A stretch of DNA of 64,000 nt, taken from NCBI GenBank assembly GCA_019802505.1, contig JAFMOC010000043.1, positions 1,934,501 through 1,998,500 on the forward strand. The letters are read 5' to 3'. The notes under the pieces were generated by a model. That model was not told the origin of the DNA. It saw only the letters and a list, made by a program, of their open reading frames with translations, and did no database searches. Each line of letters begins with the position of its first letter. Positions within the stretch are counted from its first letter, which is position 1. Position numbers and translations under genes: made by a program. Positions 50,341 through 62,930 of the stretch are shown piece after piece. Source of the stretch: Corydoras sp. C115. Lineage: Eukaryota; Chordata; Actinopteri; Siluriformes; Callichthyidae.

Positions 50341-51338
50341 TTTATTAGATTATAATTTGCAGAGCTTAAAATAATAAATTGCTTTTAACTTAAATCCTTA
50401 AAATACATAAAAGAAAGCGAGAACTGAGAGACCCTGCAAATATAAAAGTCAAAATAAATAAAACCAAAGAGAACATAAGCCTCTTTAAAAGAGGACGTTA
50501 CATAACCCACCTGCACTTTCTCTATATAGATATATTCTGTTTAAGCTTTCAAGCAGAATGTGCATGTGCCACACGTGTAGGCTGATATAGTTCTCTGGAC
50601 ATCTTCTATAGCATTAAAAGAACAGAAAAAAAGAAAAAGGTCTAGATAAAGTTATTTCAGCAGTCTGCTTCCTTTGAACTGACATCTGTAAGGCCAGAAG
50701 TGGGTCGTGCCAGATCGTGCCCATCTCACTGTACACAACCAATCCCAAACATTTAACCAGGATCAAGCGGAACGTAAAAACACAGACGTTTCCGGTGTTT
50801 AATTATTGCATTCGCTCTTGAAAGTTTTAAAATACACCACAGATGCGCAACTTAAAGGTGGAGGACAGTGGAAAGCTAATGCACATCATGAACTGAGCCA
50901 TGTGATTAGAACCTCTTTCCTGAACGAACAAGAGTTGGCACTTTTAGTACATTATCCTCCACACGGGGGCGCCAGGTTGCAAAAACGTCTCAGCTATTGT
51001 TGGCATGGCGCTGTCCGACTTTTTTTTCTGATCCAAGTCCAGATCAAACCCATATTCTCAAAAAACAAAAGAAAAAAATCCTCTGAAATTTCACACTAAA
51101 TAAATTAAAAAGATAAAAGCAAATAAAAAAAAACATCATTCTTAGTTGGATTGCAAGGCAGGATATTGGGGCTTTTTCACAAACCCATCAAAATAATGTT
51201 CGCACCAGAGTGTGCTGAAGGGAGGCACCGCCATCCCCTCTTTTACCCTTCAACTCGTCTTTATGCTGGTAAAATGTCATGTCAAAGGGTGGGGCGAGTT
51301 CCACGAGCAGCTCAGACCCTCCCAAGGGCACAGGAGGC
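50341..51338 (-). terminator. mob2: mob2 3' UTR with candidate poly(A) signal
   Basis: On the - strand AATAAA occurs at 50346-50341, about 990 bases after the stop. The interval has no ORF of interest and no repeat, consistent with a 3' UTR. Its true end is not known. A CTCF-like CCACACGGGGGCGC at 50959-50972 lies inside it. Confidence 0.45.
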
Positions 51339-54300
51339 TCATCTTTCAGTCACATGGTTCTGTTGAGGGGATGGGGGCAGGGGGGTGCACAGCACCTCTG
51401 ACAGGTCATCCATGATGCACGTCTCTTTGGGGTCCACCAGATTGAACTCCCTCACAAACACAATGAAATGTGCATAAAGTGTGTTTAAGTGTCCGTGCAG
51501 CTCTAAAGCCAACGTCTCCTTAAAGTGCGCCCAGTAGATGTGTGCCAGCACATGGAATAAGTAACGACACATCTTCTTCACCAGAGACTCAAAAGAGTTC
51601 GGGAATTCTTTACCTACAATGAAGAAAAATCACAACAGGAACAAATTTAAACAGGCTTAAATCAGCAGCTGAATAATAATGCTGTATTTCTGAACAATCT
51701 TAAAGCTTTTTTTAATTTAACCTACACTAGCCTAACCTATACTATAATATATAGTACATATACTGACTGGACACTTTATTAGGTATGCATTAGTTTCATT
51801 CCAGCGGGAGGCATGAAGGAGTTATTTCTTAAGATAGCACAACATTACACTACTCTAAACCACATTAATGTCACTGCAGCTCTGGGAATTATTAAATACC
51901 CTAATAACACTGACTTCATGTTTATGTTTTATTGCAAGATTTAACCCTTATTCATGTGAATTACGATTCTAGTCTTGCTGCCTAAAGCTTCTTTCCTGAT
52001 CGCGAATCGATTAAGTGTCCACAAGATGGCAGTAAAAACCACTCACCATATTTAGTGGGAAAGATTTCTTCATCAGTTACCAGTTTCTGCACCATGCTCA
52101 TGACAAAGTCTACATATTGAGGTGCAGTACACTTGGTCTTCTTTCCCTTCTCGTCATACCAGTAGTATATTCTGCAAACAAGACAAGACTTGCATTTATG
52201 CAGTGCAAGCAACTATTTTATAATCAATAGCATAGATCCTAAACTATACTATAGGGCTAAACAAAAATGTTTTCTCTGATTTAAAGCAAGCAAAATAATG
52301 ATGCAAGAATTGCAACCCTGAGAATTTTTAACATTAAGCCTGGGATTAGTCGGTATCAGTTGGTTGTATTGTACAACGCAAATACACAGCTAGCCCTGCA
52401 AGTTTCTTCACACAGAAGAGTAATCTTCATACCCATTAACTAAAAGCACATTCTGCCGAGAGTAAATAATAATCTACTAGAAGATATTCGAGAAGTTAGC
52501 TAGAATGTAAATACAGTCCTGTCTGTGGTCCTAATTCATTTGCTTCTCAAAATATTTGATTTAACAACAATAAGTTAACCTGTTTATTTAAAGAATATTA
52601 TAAACTTTGTTTTCCGTTCCATACGGTTTTTCATTTTTGCTGCATGTATTTTCAATAAAACACAGTTCATTGTTTAAATTAGTTTGATTACCAAATTGGG
52701 CAATAAAATGTAAATGACTTTAGAATTTCATTTAGGCATGAATAAAATGTGGAATTAAAACCAGAAGTGCACAAACTTTTATGTAAGACTGCACACAAAC
52801 ATCCAGGTTAGAAACCATTGACAGACTGCTGAGGGCAGAATTACTGTTTCACCTGTGGAGGCCGTTTTCCTTAATGAATTTGTTTTTGTTATTACCCTGA
52901 GCATTTCGAATATTTTTGGTTTAGCTGGGGGGGGGGGTTCAGTAGCAGAACGGGTTCTGCGGGACTGAGGTGTGGTAACTCGCCTTACAGGTAAAACACC
53001 AAGCTGTGTGTAAAAACCAGACTTTCACAACATCTGACCAAACAGCACCAAAGAAAGTGGGAGGAACATCAACATTTAAAAATATAGTATACATATAAAA
53101 GTATATGTATACCACGATGGATAAAAGATCTGCAAAATTATTTACAGCTAATTTATGGATGGATATAAAAACAATAGCATATAAATGCTGAATAATATTT
53201 AAGACCATTTCTAATATCTACTATTAACTTACACATAAATGTTTTATTTCACATATTTATTTTATTATATTTTAATAGTTAAAGATCCAAAGAGTTATTC
53301 AGAACTTTCAATGACTGTAAATAAATCCCAAATACAGTAATCACAAACTTGTTTGTGTGTCATACTGTCTGCTGGGGAGTTTACCATGTGTTTAAACTGT
53401 AAAATAGCATTAACATTGTAAGAAAGGAGCTCAACAAAGGAGCTAAATTAAGCTAATAATTATCTGCACGCCATATTGTTGTGACGGGTAATCTGTTTTA
53501 TTGTTATAATGTTATTCAGGACTAAAGGTCGGAATTCGGCTCCTCACCCTCAACATGCAAGCTCAACACCTGAGCAATTTTGGAAAAAAAATGTGACTTT
53601 ACACTGGAGCTACCACTTTTTTTTGCTATTGATTTAAAACCAGTTTGTTTCATGCTAAGCCTCGTGACTGGACCTTCACACGAAATGCCAGAAAACAATA
53701 AAGTGTGTCTGGATCATATCTATATATTTTATGAAAAAGCCAGAAAGCATATTAATATCAGATCTAATCACATCAGATACAATACTGTTGCTATATCATG
53801 TTTTTAAACATAGATTAGGAATGATCTTATCAACACATGAAGCTTATCAGACCTAAAATGACCCAACTCCATCCATTATCATAATTCTCATGTTTCACAT
53901 AACTAAATGCCACAAGTCAATGTGCTTGTAAACAGAATTATTGTAGAAGATAAAATAATAGGGGCTATTTTATATTATTAATTACTTTTATTCATTAATT
54001 TAAGACAGCAGAGAAACCAATTGCTGCTGATTATTAAAAGAAGATTGTTTAGGAAGAGCAATAATTAAGGTTTTTATTAAATTTGCATCACCTGACCTTT
54101 GCCAAAAATAAATGAAAAGGCCAAGATCTAAAAGTTAATTTATATCTAAAAATAGTGTTAGTGTTTCATTGCTTTAAAAACAAGACATCTCTAAGAATAA
54201 TGAAACAAAATGTAATAGATTTGGATTTTTAACAATGCTCTATATCACAGTAACAAGCTAATTTACTGTCCGTAGGAGTTTTTAACACATAACTGTTTAG

Positions 54301-56829
54301 ATTTGCAATCTGACCTTCTTTATGAAACCCCTCCACCTGTACCTTCCTTTCCAGAAACATGAGCCGTGTGGGAGAAGGACACAAACAGGCCCTGCAGTTC
54401 TGCACGTTTCATTGAGTTTTTGGGAGGCAAACAAAACATCTCTCCTGGACTTTAGGAACGGCTCGATCAGTATTGTTTAACTTAAGGATAAGCTTACTCT
54501 CAGTACATGTTCCTAGAGCATGTGGATTTTAGTTGACTGAATATTTTACATTACAAATAATAGATCTTATAAAATTGGGTACTCACGTATTACAGGCTGT
54601 CATGGCTTGACATGTGTCGCCAGTGCAAAACTCAGAGATTGTGCTATACTGCAGGTTAATAAGGTTGAAGAATGTTGTTGCTGAAAAAGACAAAAAGACA
54701 GAGTTCAAGAAACCATTTGGAATTAAAGCAACATGGAGAAATGATTTTATTTCTTGAAAAGCTTCTGTGTCATCTTGATAATTACACTGACATGCAAAAC
54801 TGACTTGAAAGAGAAAGATCAGGTAAGAACTGAATTTGCATCAATGGCCTGGGATTGTTTTTGTTTGGTCACTAGGTTAGGTATATCAATAATCTGGACT
54901 AAAATGGGTCAGGCAGTACGGTTATACAGATGCAACACAGAAGGTGGTGCATTTGCACACTTCTCCACACATGATGCCAGAATTAAATTATAAGAGATGT
55001 GGGGAGCATTCTGGAGACAAGACACCTTTACCTATTAAATATGAAAATGATTTCTAAGCTGTGACTTGAAGGTAAAACCTTTATATAAAGCTCTAAATAC
55101 AGTAAATTATAATTAACAAGCATCTGCATAACTAGGAATTGTTTTTCTGCTTAGCGATGAATTATTAATCCATATAATTGATTTTAAATATGATTTCAAA
55201 CTGTAAGCACAGAAAACTAAACTCTCTTAAAATGAAGTTTCCTCTGAATGCAGCTTGTGTATTACATTCCAAAAACAAAAACGCATCAGCGAGCAGTACT
55301 GCCAACTTTTCACCTCCCAGGAATTTGTTTGCTTTTCAGCTTGGACAAACAACGACTCCACAAGCCAAACAAACGTTCCTCTTGGCCTTAACATGGTAGC
55401 TGAATGGAATCTGTTTATACAGTAACTCACTGTTGCTGGCCAGCCATTCGTTCAGATCTATCTCCCTGGGTAGCACCACCAGGTCTTTGAGGTCAAAGTC
55501 CACTATTCGCACTTTAGTGTACTCTGGTTCCAAATAGTGCTTCTTCTCCTCGGCCGGAGGCTTTTTCCCATTCGGCTTCGTCTTGGATTTCCTAGAACGC
55601 ACAGGAAAAAATGGATTTAAGACTGTGTAACCAAATCCTATAGATGTTATAGATGAGGACGTGAATAGATGAGGCTCTGCCCCCTTTTTAGCTAAACAGC
55701 ATCTGGAATTTGAGGACTCATCCCAACTTGGGTGTGAAAACAGTTTTATGCTTTAAGTGTTAGATTTAAAGTGTAAATGTTAAAACCATATGACAGAGGC
55801 AACAACAGATTCCCAGCAATAAACAGGATGTGACTGAGGTCAGAGTCATACTACAAGTTGTTAACAGAATAATTACAACACAGGAGACCCCCCCACACAC
55901 ACACACACACAGCTCATCCAGCTTTTGTTCTGCAAGTCAACAACATGCCAGTTTTAAGTTCTTGTAAAATCAGGATGTTCAGTGCCCTCTGGTAATGTCA
56001 TCACTTATTTGGTTGACCTTAATTTCAGGCTCTTCCACGCCTCTCCACACCTGCTTTTTTTGCACTCTGTAATTACCTCCCTTCTAAACTACCTTGGCCT
56101 CCATCCTACCCTTCCTCCCATTCTCAGAGATCACTGCAGGAAGAGGATTTATATTAAAGATCCAAGTCCACAAACGACTTTTTGAAGTGTGGTTTATTGT
56201 ATGTTGTGATCTGAACTTCCTTCTAGAAGCAAGACTTACTGGAAGAGTTTAAAGGTCTACTAGTTTAAGGGGACAAGATAATCTGAGGATAAAAAGCAAA
56301 TATCCAGATTGTGGACAACTTAAATCCTAACATGGCCACATGCCAATAATTCAGTCAGCTTGCAGTCAGCAGACATTTTTCCTCCTTTTTCTCCACAGCA
56401 AGCTTATTGTGAATGATCTGCTACCGAGCAGGTTGGACAAAGCCGAGTCCAAAGAAAGGGAATCTGTGGCGTGCAGCTGGTTAAAGCATGAGTGAGAGCC
56501 ATGGCCTTGGTCTGACCATTTGAGGGATCAGCACAGCTGAAGTATGAGAGAGACCACTAATCTTTAGAAGGCATAATCATAAAGCTAAATGAACCCATGG
56601 AACCAATCTCTCAATTGGTAAAATTTATTTTACATGTTACACCATTAGAAGCTGACTGTAAAGCTTTGAGCCCAGAAAAATGAAAAGGATTAAACATGCA
56701 ATGGCATTAAAACAACTCATCCTTACTTAAGATATAAAAAGCCACGTGGCTGCTGGAACTCAAACCAAAATGTTTCTAGACCAGACGACAAAACCTTTTA
56801 TGGTCAAAAAATGTAGATGTTACTATGAA

Positions 56830-56862
<33 letters not shown>

Positions 56863-59188
56863 CTCTTATCCTTAAATAATCTAGCCAATTTCTTAAGAAT
56901 TTGCTTCATAACATGTAATTTACCCAAACTGTTAGACACACGGCACATGCCAGCATCTCTTTTGCTTAAACTAACCACAGATTTCCTTTTTCCAGAGTTG
57001 TCAAAGAAGCATTGTTCATACGACCCAAAAAAAAAAAAAAAAAAAAAAAAGCTGCTGGGTTCTTGACAAAATGAAAAAAACAAACATTCATCTATTCATC
57101 ACATGTATTTAAAACCACAAATCCAACTCCATATTGAAATGTTCCTCATCCTAATACAGTGTGTATTCTATCTAGAACACGTTTCATTAAATGTACTGGC
57201 CGCGTGACAGCATAGGAATCATAAGAATCACAGCTCTGATATGTAACATACTTTCACACTGCAGGATGCTTATAGCTTAGACATTTTATTTTAAGCTCCG
57301 ACTCCAAAGTACTTGCCTTTTTTTAGAAATGAAAACCATGTGCTCACATGTGCTTTTAAAAGAAATAAAAGTTTAACGTTCAACAAAATTAGCCAACAGT
57401 GAAATCCAGTCTTCATATAATCTGTACTAAATATGCACAATTTAGCTCAACAACTACAACAACCAAAACTCTTCTGGTTCCCCGATAGATCTACGTCATT
57501 CCAGCTCCCATACTGAGGTGCAAACACAAAGACAAAAAAATGCCCCTCAAGGAATGTTGCTCCTTAAAAATCTCTGGGGTAGTTAGTTTCTTTGTAAGTT
57601 TCTAGAAGTATTAGATCTAAAAGGTGTACAGTGAGCATCAACACCAACACATGATAGCAAGCCTCACAACACATCTTTCATATCAAAGCATTTAAAGTTA
57701 AACCAGACGTTTCACTGGCCCCACACACATGGTGGGCATCACCTCAGACATTTATAAAAAAAAAAATTTAAATGTTAAAAAGCACAAGTTGACCTTCATG
57801 TTTATTTTGCATATCAGCCATGTTTAACATTCACATTCAGCTATGGTAAAAAAAACCTGGGAATGTTTTTACAGAAGCATGCAGAAGTTAATTTATTTTA
57901 AATCAGGAACCTAACATACCAGTCATCCAGGGAATGGAACAGAAGGTGTGCAAAATTCAGTGCCATATTCACAAACCAGGATATTAAAAAAAAAACTGTT
58001 TATGAGCAGAAGAAACGTGCACAGAGTTTGCTAACTAGGACAGATTGTGTCTATGCAAATCTGGTTTTATGATGTTTGTCAAAGTACAGCTCACAAAATC
58101 CAGCAGCCATCTAGGCTAAGTTGTGAACAGCAGATCGAAAACCAATAAATGTTATATCAGAATTAGAAATTTCAATATACAAAACTTATTGCAGTAGTGC
58201 AAGTAGTTAGGTCTGTGGTAAATTACAGAACATGCTTGCTGTGCGCGTTAAAGCATGGTGAGCGATCCAAAGAGCTCGGTTTCTTGAATAAAGAAGCAAA
58301 GTGCAAATGAGTATAGAGATCCATGGAGACAAGTTTTCGTTTAGCACAGAATCAACAAAAATGAGCCAAAAGAATGGAGCATCAGCATCACAACAGACCA
58401 GTGTGAAGAACAGCTTTTCATGATACTGTCCACAAACTCCTGCTCTCTCCACACACACACCTCCCATCACAAACTTTACAACCTTTTCGTGCTTTGTGCA
58501 GGACTTGGCAAACACTTGCAACAGAAAACGAAAGTGTAAAAGATATAAGCCTAGTTATCTTAGTTTATTAGTCACAATAAAAGTCCATAAAAACTACTAA
58601 TTTAAAGCTGTGGTACGTTTCAAATGAGTGAGCACCATCAGCAAATCCACTCGTTCTTTTTTTTTTTTTAATGGTTAAATAATGTCCCAGGACTGCTGAT
58701 GTTTTTAGATGTCATCTAAAATATTTCCAAGTTGTTTTGTGCAGTAATCTGTTTCTAATAGATTCATTTAAACCCCGTTAAGGGTCTGATCAGGATTGTT
58801 GAGCGTGTTATCAACAACAAAACAGAGCAAAATGAAAAAGATCCGCTTTGGTACGAGATTGAGAGAAAAGAGAAGAACGAGAGGAAAGAAAATACTGCAT
58901 CTTTGGAGATGATTGTGGTGTTTAAAAAAAAAAAAGTCGTATTTATTTTGTCGAAGTCGCAAAACAGTAAAACATCTGGTTCTACAGAGCGTTTCGTAAC
59001 GTGCTGTTTATCATTCACACAACGAGCTGAACTGTAAGCATGAGAGACAAACAGTCACACACAGACAGACAGACACACACAGACAGACAGTCACACAGAC
59101 AGACAGTCACACACAGACAGACAGACAGTCACACACAGACAGACAGACAGACACACACAGACAGTCACACAGACAGACAGACAGACAC

Positions 59189-59219
<31 letters not shown>

Positions 59220-59268
59220 CACAGACAGACAGACAGACAGACACACAGACAGACAGACAGACAGACAC

Positions 59269-59303
<35 letters not shown>

Positions 59304-59304
59304 C

Positions 59305-59343
<39 letters not shown>

Positions 59344-59967
59344 CACAGACACACAGACAGACAGACAGACACACAGACAGACAGACAGACAGACACACAC
59401 ACAGACAGACACACACACAGACAGACACACACACAGACAGACACACACACAGACAGACACACACACACACAGACAGACACACACACACAGACAGACACAC
59501 ACACAGACAGACACACACACAGACAGACACACACACAGACAGACACACAGACAGACAGACAGACACACACACAGACAGACAGACACACACACAGACAGAC
59601 AGACACACACACACACACACACACACAGACAGACACACACACAGACAGACACACACACAGACAGACACACACACAGACAGACACACACACAGACAGACAC
59701 ACACACAGACAGACACACACACAGACAGACACACACACAGACAGACACACACACAGACAGACACACACACAGACAGACAGACACAGACAGAACTCCAAAA
59801 TGGAACCGAAGTTAATAACGCGCATTAAACCGCTGACTCTGATCTCTGGACCGAACAGAAGAGTAAACTGAACTTTTACACGGTTTTCGTACAGAACGTG
59901 TAGAAACGGGGTTCTCATCGTAAACAGATCTTTACCTCAGGACTTTGCCGACGGCCTGAAGAACCAT
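51339..59967 (-). CDS. mob2: mob2, MOB kinase activator 2
   Basis: MOB2 binds the N-terminal region of NDR1/2 (STK38/STK38L) kinases, competing with MOB1. Coding exons, 5' to 3' on the - strand: 59967-59936, 55591-55431, 54680-54587, 52171-52047, 51613-51339. They sum to 687 nt (228 residues; human 237) with GT..AG junctions and unbroken frame. The start reads MVLQAVGKVLRKSKTKPNGK, an alternative first-exon N-terminus; the MDWLMGK start of the common human form was not found. The MOB fold has the zinc-ligand cysteines in EFCTGDTCQAM and histidines in FHVLAHIYWAHF, and the signature PREIDLNEWLASN. The C-terminus NHVTER resembles human NHVKER. Which of the fish paralogues (mob2a or mob2b) this is cannot be told from one locus. 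Confidence 0.94.
52019..52032 (+). promoter_or_regulatory. CTCF-like motif in mob2 intron 4
   Basis: CCACAAGATGGCAG matches the CTCF core consensus CCASYAGRKGGCRS at 13 of 14 positions. It lies 15 bases past the donor of the exon 52171-52047. Binding is inference. Confidence 0.45.
55592..59042 (-). other. mob2: mob2 intron 1, left part
   Basis: Large first intron before the tandem array. Apart from (CA)n at 55893-55911, the (TG)n and poly(A) at 56832-57050 and a CTCF-like core at 55981-55995 (AGTGCCCTCTGGTAA, reverse ACCAGAGGGCACT), I see nothing. No alternative first exon with the MDWLMGK start was found. Confidence 0.5.
56832..56860. repeat. Short (TG)n tract in mob2 intron 1
   Basis: About 14 TG units; a poly(A) run of 23 lies 170 bases to the right (57028-57050). 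On the transcribed - strand these are (CA)n and poly(T). Confidence 0.93.
59043..59792. repeat. 750-bp GACA/CA tandem array in mob2 intron 1
   Basis: The left half (to about 59395) is mainly GACA tetranucleotides with CA interruptions. The right half is a regular 16-base unit of two GACA-like units plus four CA units, repeated about 20 times. It begins about 140 bases past the donor of mob2 exon 1. The array has no TA or TGA, so all frames on both strands stay open; those ORFs (Thr/Asp/Arg/Gln-rich or Cys/Val/Ser-rich) are not genes. On the mob2 RNA strand it is a UGUC/UG repeat. Confidence 0.97.
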
Positions 59968-60250
59968 TTTGCACTTTAATCCGCTTTTGGAGGTTTTCTG
60001 GGTGTGCATATCCAACACGCCGCGGACATCAAACAGCTCGAGACGGAAGAATAATCTAATGAGCTCTGACTGCAGCGCGCGCCTGAGGGAAGAACCGCGC
60101 GCTCCGAAGGACGCACGAGGACTCACGAGGACAAAACCCGAGCCTGGGTCCCGCCCACGACCAACAGCCAATCGTGAAACGCGAGGGGGGCGGAGCTTAA
60201 TGTGGTCCCATGCAGCATGAGAGAGGAACACCTCACTATTCAACATCATG
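59968..60250 (-). promoter_or_regulatory. mob2: mob2 promoter and 5' UTR, CpG-rich
   Basis: A GC- and CpG-rich block lies upstream of the mob2 start codon. It contains CCGCCC at 60151-60156, CCAAT at 60168-60172 and GGGGGGCGG at 60185-60193, typical Sp1 and NF-Y type sites of a TATA-less housekeeping promoter. The GC content falls back to background after about 60250, which marks its edge. The transcription start is not defined. Confidence 0.6.
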
Positions 60251-61239
60251 TTCTAAAACGTTATAGGACTAACAACAAAAAGGGAAATTTTATAAGACTA
60301 GATTTGTATTTTGCCCAAGTGGAATAAATGCATATTCAAAACATTGAGGATTTAGTCTATGTTATTTGATCTATATTCAGTAAACAATAATAATATTATT
60401 GGGGTTATAGGATTTGAGTCCCTGTTTGTACGTCACGATCTGTGATTTAATAAAATCTGACCATTAGATACAAAACACATTAATGCTTCAGAGTTTGTCT
60501 TGACAAATGGTTTCAGTTGCATTCTAAACAATACAGCTATGTACAGTACAGAACTCAGAAATATCTGTTTTCAAAAGTAGGATAAACTATAGTGTTAAGT
60601 ACTCAAACGTTATTACTGTTTGATTCTTTTCCAAGAAAACCAAAGTAAAAGAAGAAAAAAAAAAGCTTTGATCATGAATAGCCAATGTTTAACTCATTAA
60701 ATATAGCCCCAAATACAGGAAGAGAGCTGAAAATCTCTGACTCTCCAAGGCATGTAATTGTGGTTTGAAGATCAATGTGATAGTTTTTTTTTAATCTGGC
60801 AAAGCACAAGATTTAATCAATGCCTGCACGTTCCCTCGATAGAGTTATCTTCTAACTTCATGACTAAAGCACAAGTTCAGACAGATGAATCAACGTTTTG
60901 ATTCAGGAAAGGGAACTTTGCCTAAAGCCTATCCACACAGAAGCCTTTTGAGAAAAGAGTTGAGAAATGTATTCTTTCATGACTAATGAACACCTGCAAA
61001 GCAAAAAGAAGGTTGAAATACAAATCAAGAATACAAGTGAAGAGACATAAAGCAACATTTAAGAGAACCTGTAAAAACAGAGGGATGAAGGGTGAATATG
61101 TGTAACGTTAAACGTTCTCAGGTCACATTCAATCTGAACTTAAACATGACTAAACAGACAATGCTGTTTTTATAATGTTTTGAGTTTCCATGCAACTTAA
61201 TGATACCTGGAACAAACAACTTGCATACATACAACAGCA

Positions 61240-61240
<1 letters not shown>

Positions 61241-61280
<40 letters not shown>
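61241..61280. repeat. Poly(A) run
   Basis: About 40 A residues without a recognisable retroposon body next to it. Confidence 0.9.
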
Positions 61281-61282
<2 letters not shown>

Positions 61283-62814
61283 ACATTAACTGTCCATCAG
61301 TGACTTCATCACCAACATTATGGCTTTAAAATTAAATACAGTATGGTTCTATTTTGAAGGTGAAGGAAATGTATAATTAATAATAATAGTATTACAAATA
61401 TCAGCATAATCTAAATTACTTTATTTTGGTGAATTGAGTAAAAAAAATTGAGTAAAGCTGAACAATTGAAATCAGCCTTTTAGTTCTTTTTACGTAATCA
61501 TTTGGAAAGATGTACAGTATCATTTCTTAGATCCACACATTTTCCACACTCCGTTTTAGCATCAACCATAAAAATGCTCTAACTACGCGGTATCAAAATT
61601 ACATTGTTCCAAGTTAGAAGTGGAAGTGATACAACTTAAGAAACATCATCAATGCTAAAAATAAACACAGACATTTTAAACTGAGGAAATGTGTTGTTTA
61701 AATGAAATCAGTGGAAACTGATGTCATCAGAGCTGAAGTCATACCAGGACTGGTATGATTACAAACACACAGACAAAGAATAAGACACCGACACACAAAG
61801 AGACGAACACACGTAGACAGACGTAAAAACATGTATACATCTTTATCTTTAGGAGAATCTAAAGCAGATAAACTCTGACAGACAAAGAGAGAGAGACAAA
61901 CACACCTTAATATGTATATTTCCAGAGATCTCTAGTAAACAAACCACAGTCAAATACCAGCTCAGGTCTCAAACCTAAAAAAAGCTTCATTTTATCTTTC
62001 CTGCAAATGTAGATCACTTGACTTGACACGAGTTCACTGTATAATTCAGACCGCTGAATCACAACATTTTAATAGCAAAATAAATAAAAACAATCAAGCA
62101 AAAGTAAAAATGCACTGTGAGGTCAGTAGAAAGGAGGCAATTTTGGTTAGTGGTATTTTTAACTGACTTGCGTAATAAACCGAATGCTGTACATACCACC
62201 TTAACTCAATGTGACACAACAGAGACACTGACGCAGTAGACTGATACCATTTCTGATACCAAGATATCTTAAGAAAAGAAGAAAAAGAAAAAAATGTGAG
62301 AAAAAGAAAAAAATTGGGGTGGGGGGAAACAGCTTAATTCTTCTCTTAATTCTAAATGCTGCCAATTACATTAATGACTTCCTTGAATATTTTAATTAAG
62401 TTCAATTATAAAAATGTAGTGATGTCAGATTGTTCAGTTTTTGTACTAAAGGTTATCTGTTCCTTCAATGAATAACTGGCATGCTCTTTCCTTTATAATG
62501 ACATCACAGGATTTTAATCTTAAACTTACGTAAATAACAAAGTCTTCTGTCAATTTAAAAACAAAATATGTGCCCGGAGTCCTGATTTAAAAAATAAATA
62601 AATAAATAAAATTTTAAAAATTTAAAAATGGATGAAAAGCAGCTAATCAACTGTGTAGAGGAAGTGATGGAAAAATCATTACTTCTAAAAGTGAAACTAT
62701 TTGGTAGGTAAAAGTGATGAGTGTTGAAACAAAGAGGTTATATTAATGAGTCAAACAGCTTATTAATAAACAGCTAAAAACAGAATAATCCCACGATGTA
62801 TGGGGTCCCAACAG

Positions 62815-62930
62815 ATGCTTAGTGGTTAGCATGTGTCCCTAACATGTCCTCCCCATGGTTGAATGGCTTTACATCATAATCTGTGGTTTCCTCCCAAGTT
62901 CCAGAGACATGCAGATGGGTTAACAGGAAA
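62815..62930 (+). mobile_element. Old SINE-like remnant
   Basis: cttagtggttagcatgtgtc and gtttcctcccaagttccaga to agatgggttaac match the older subfamily, heavily diverged. Confidence 0.55.

Noticed and set aside
59043..59792. CRISPR-like array
   Set aside because: The repeats are contiguous simple-sequence units without unique spacers, in a vertebrate genome.
59040..59918. Long ORFs on both strands over the GACA/CA array (up to 275 codons)
   Set aside because: The repeat contains no stop trinucleotide in any frame; the products are pure low-complexity repeats with no homology or start context.
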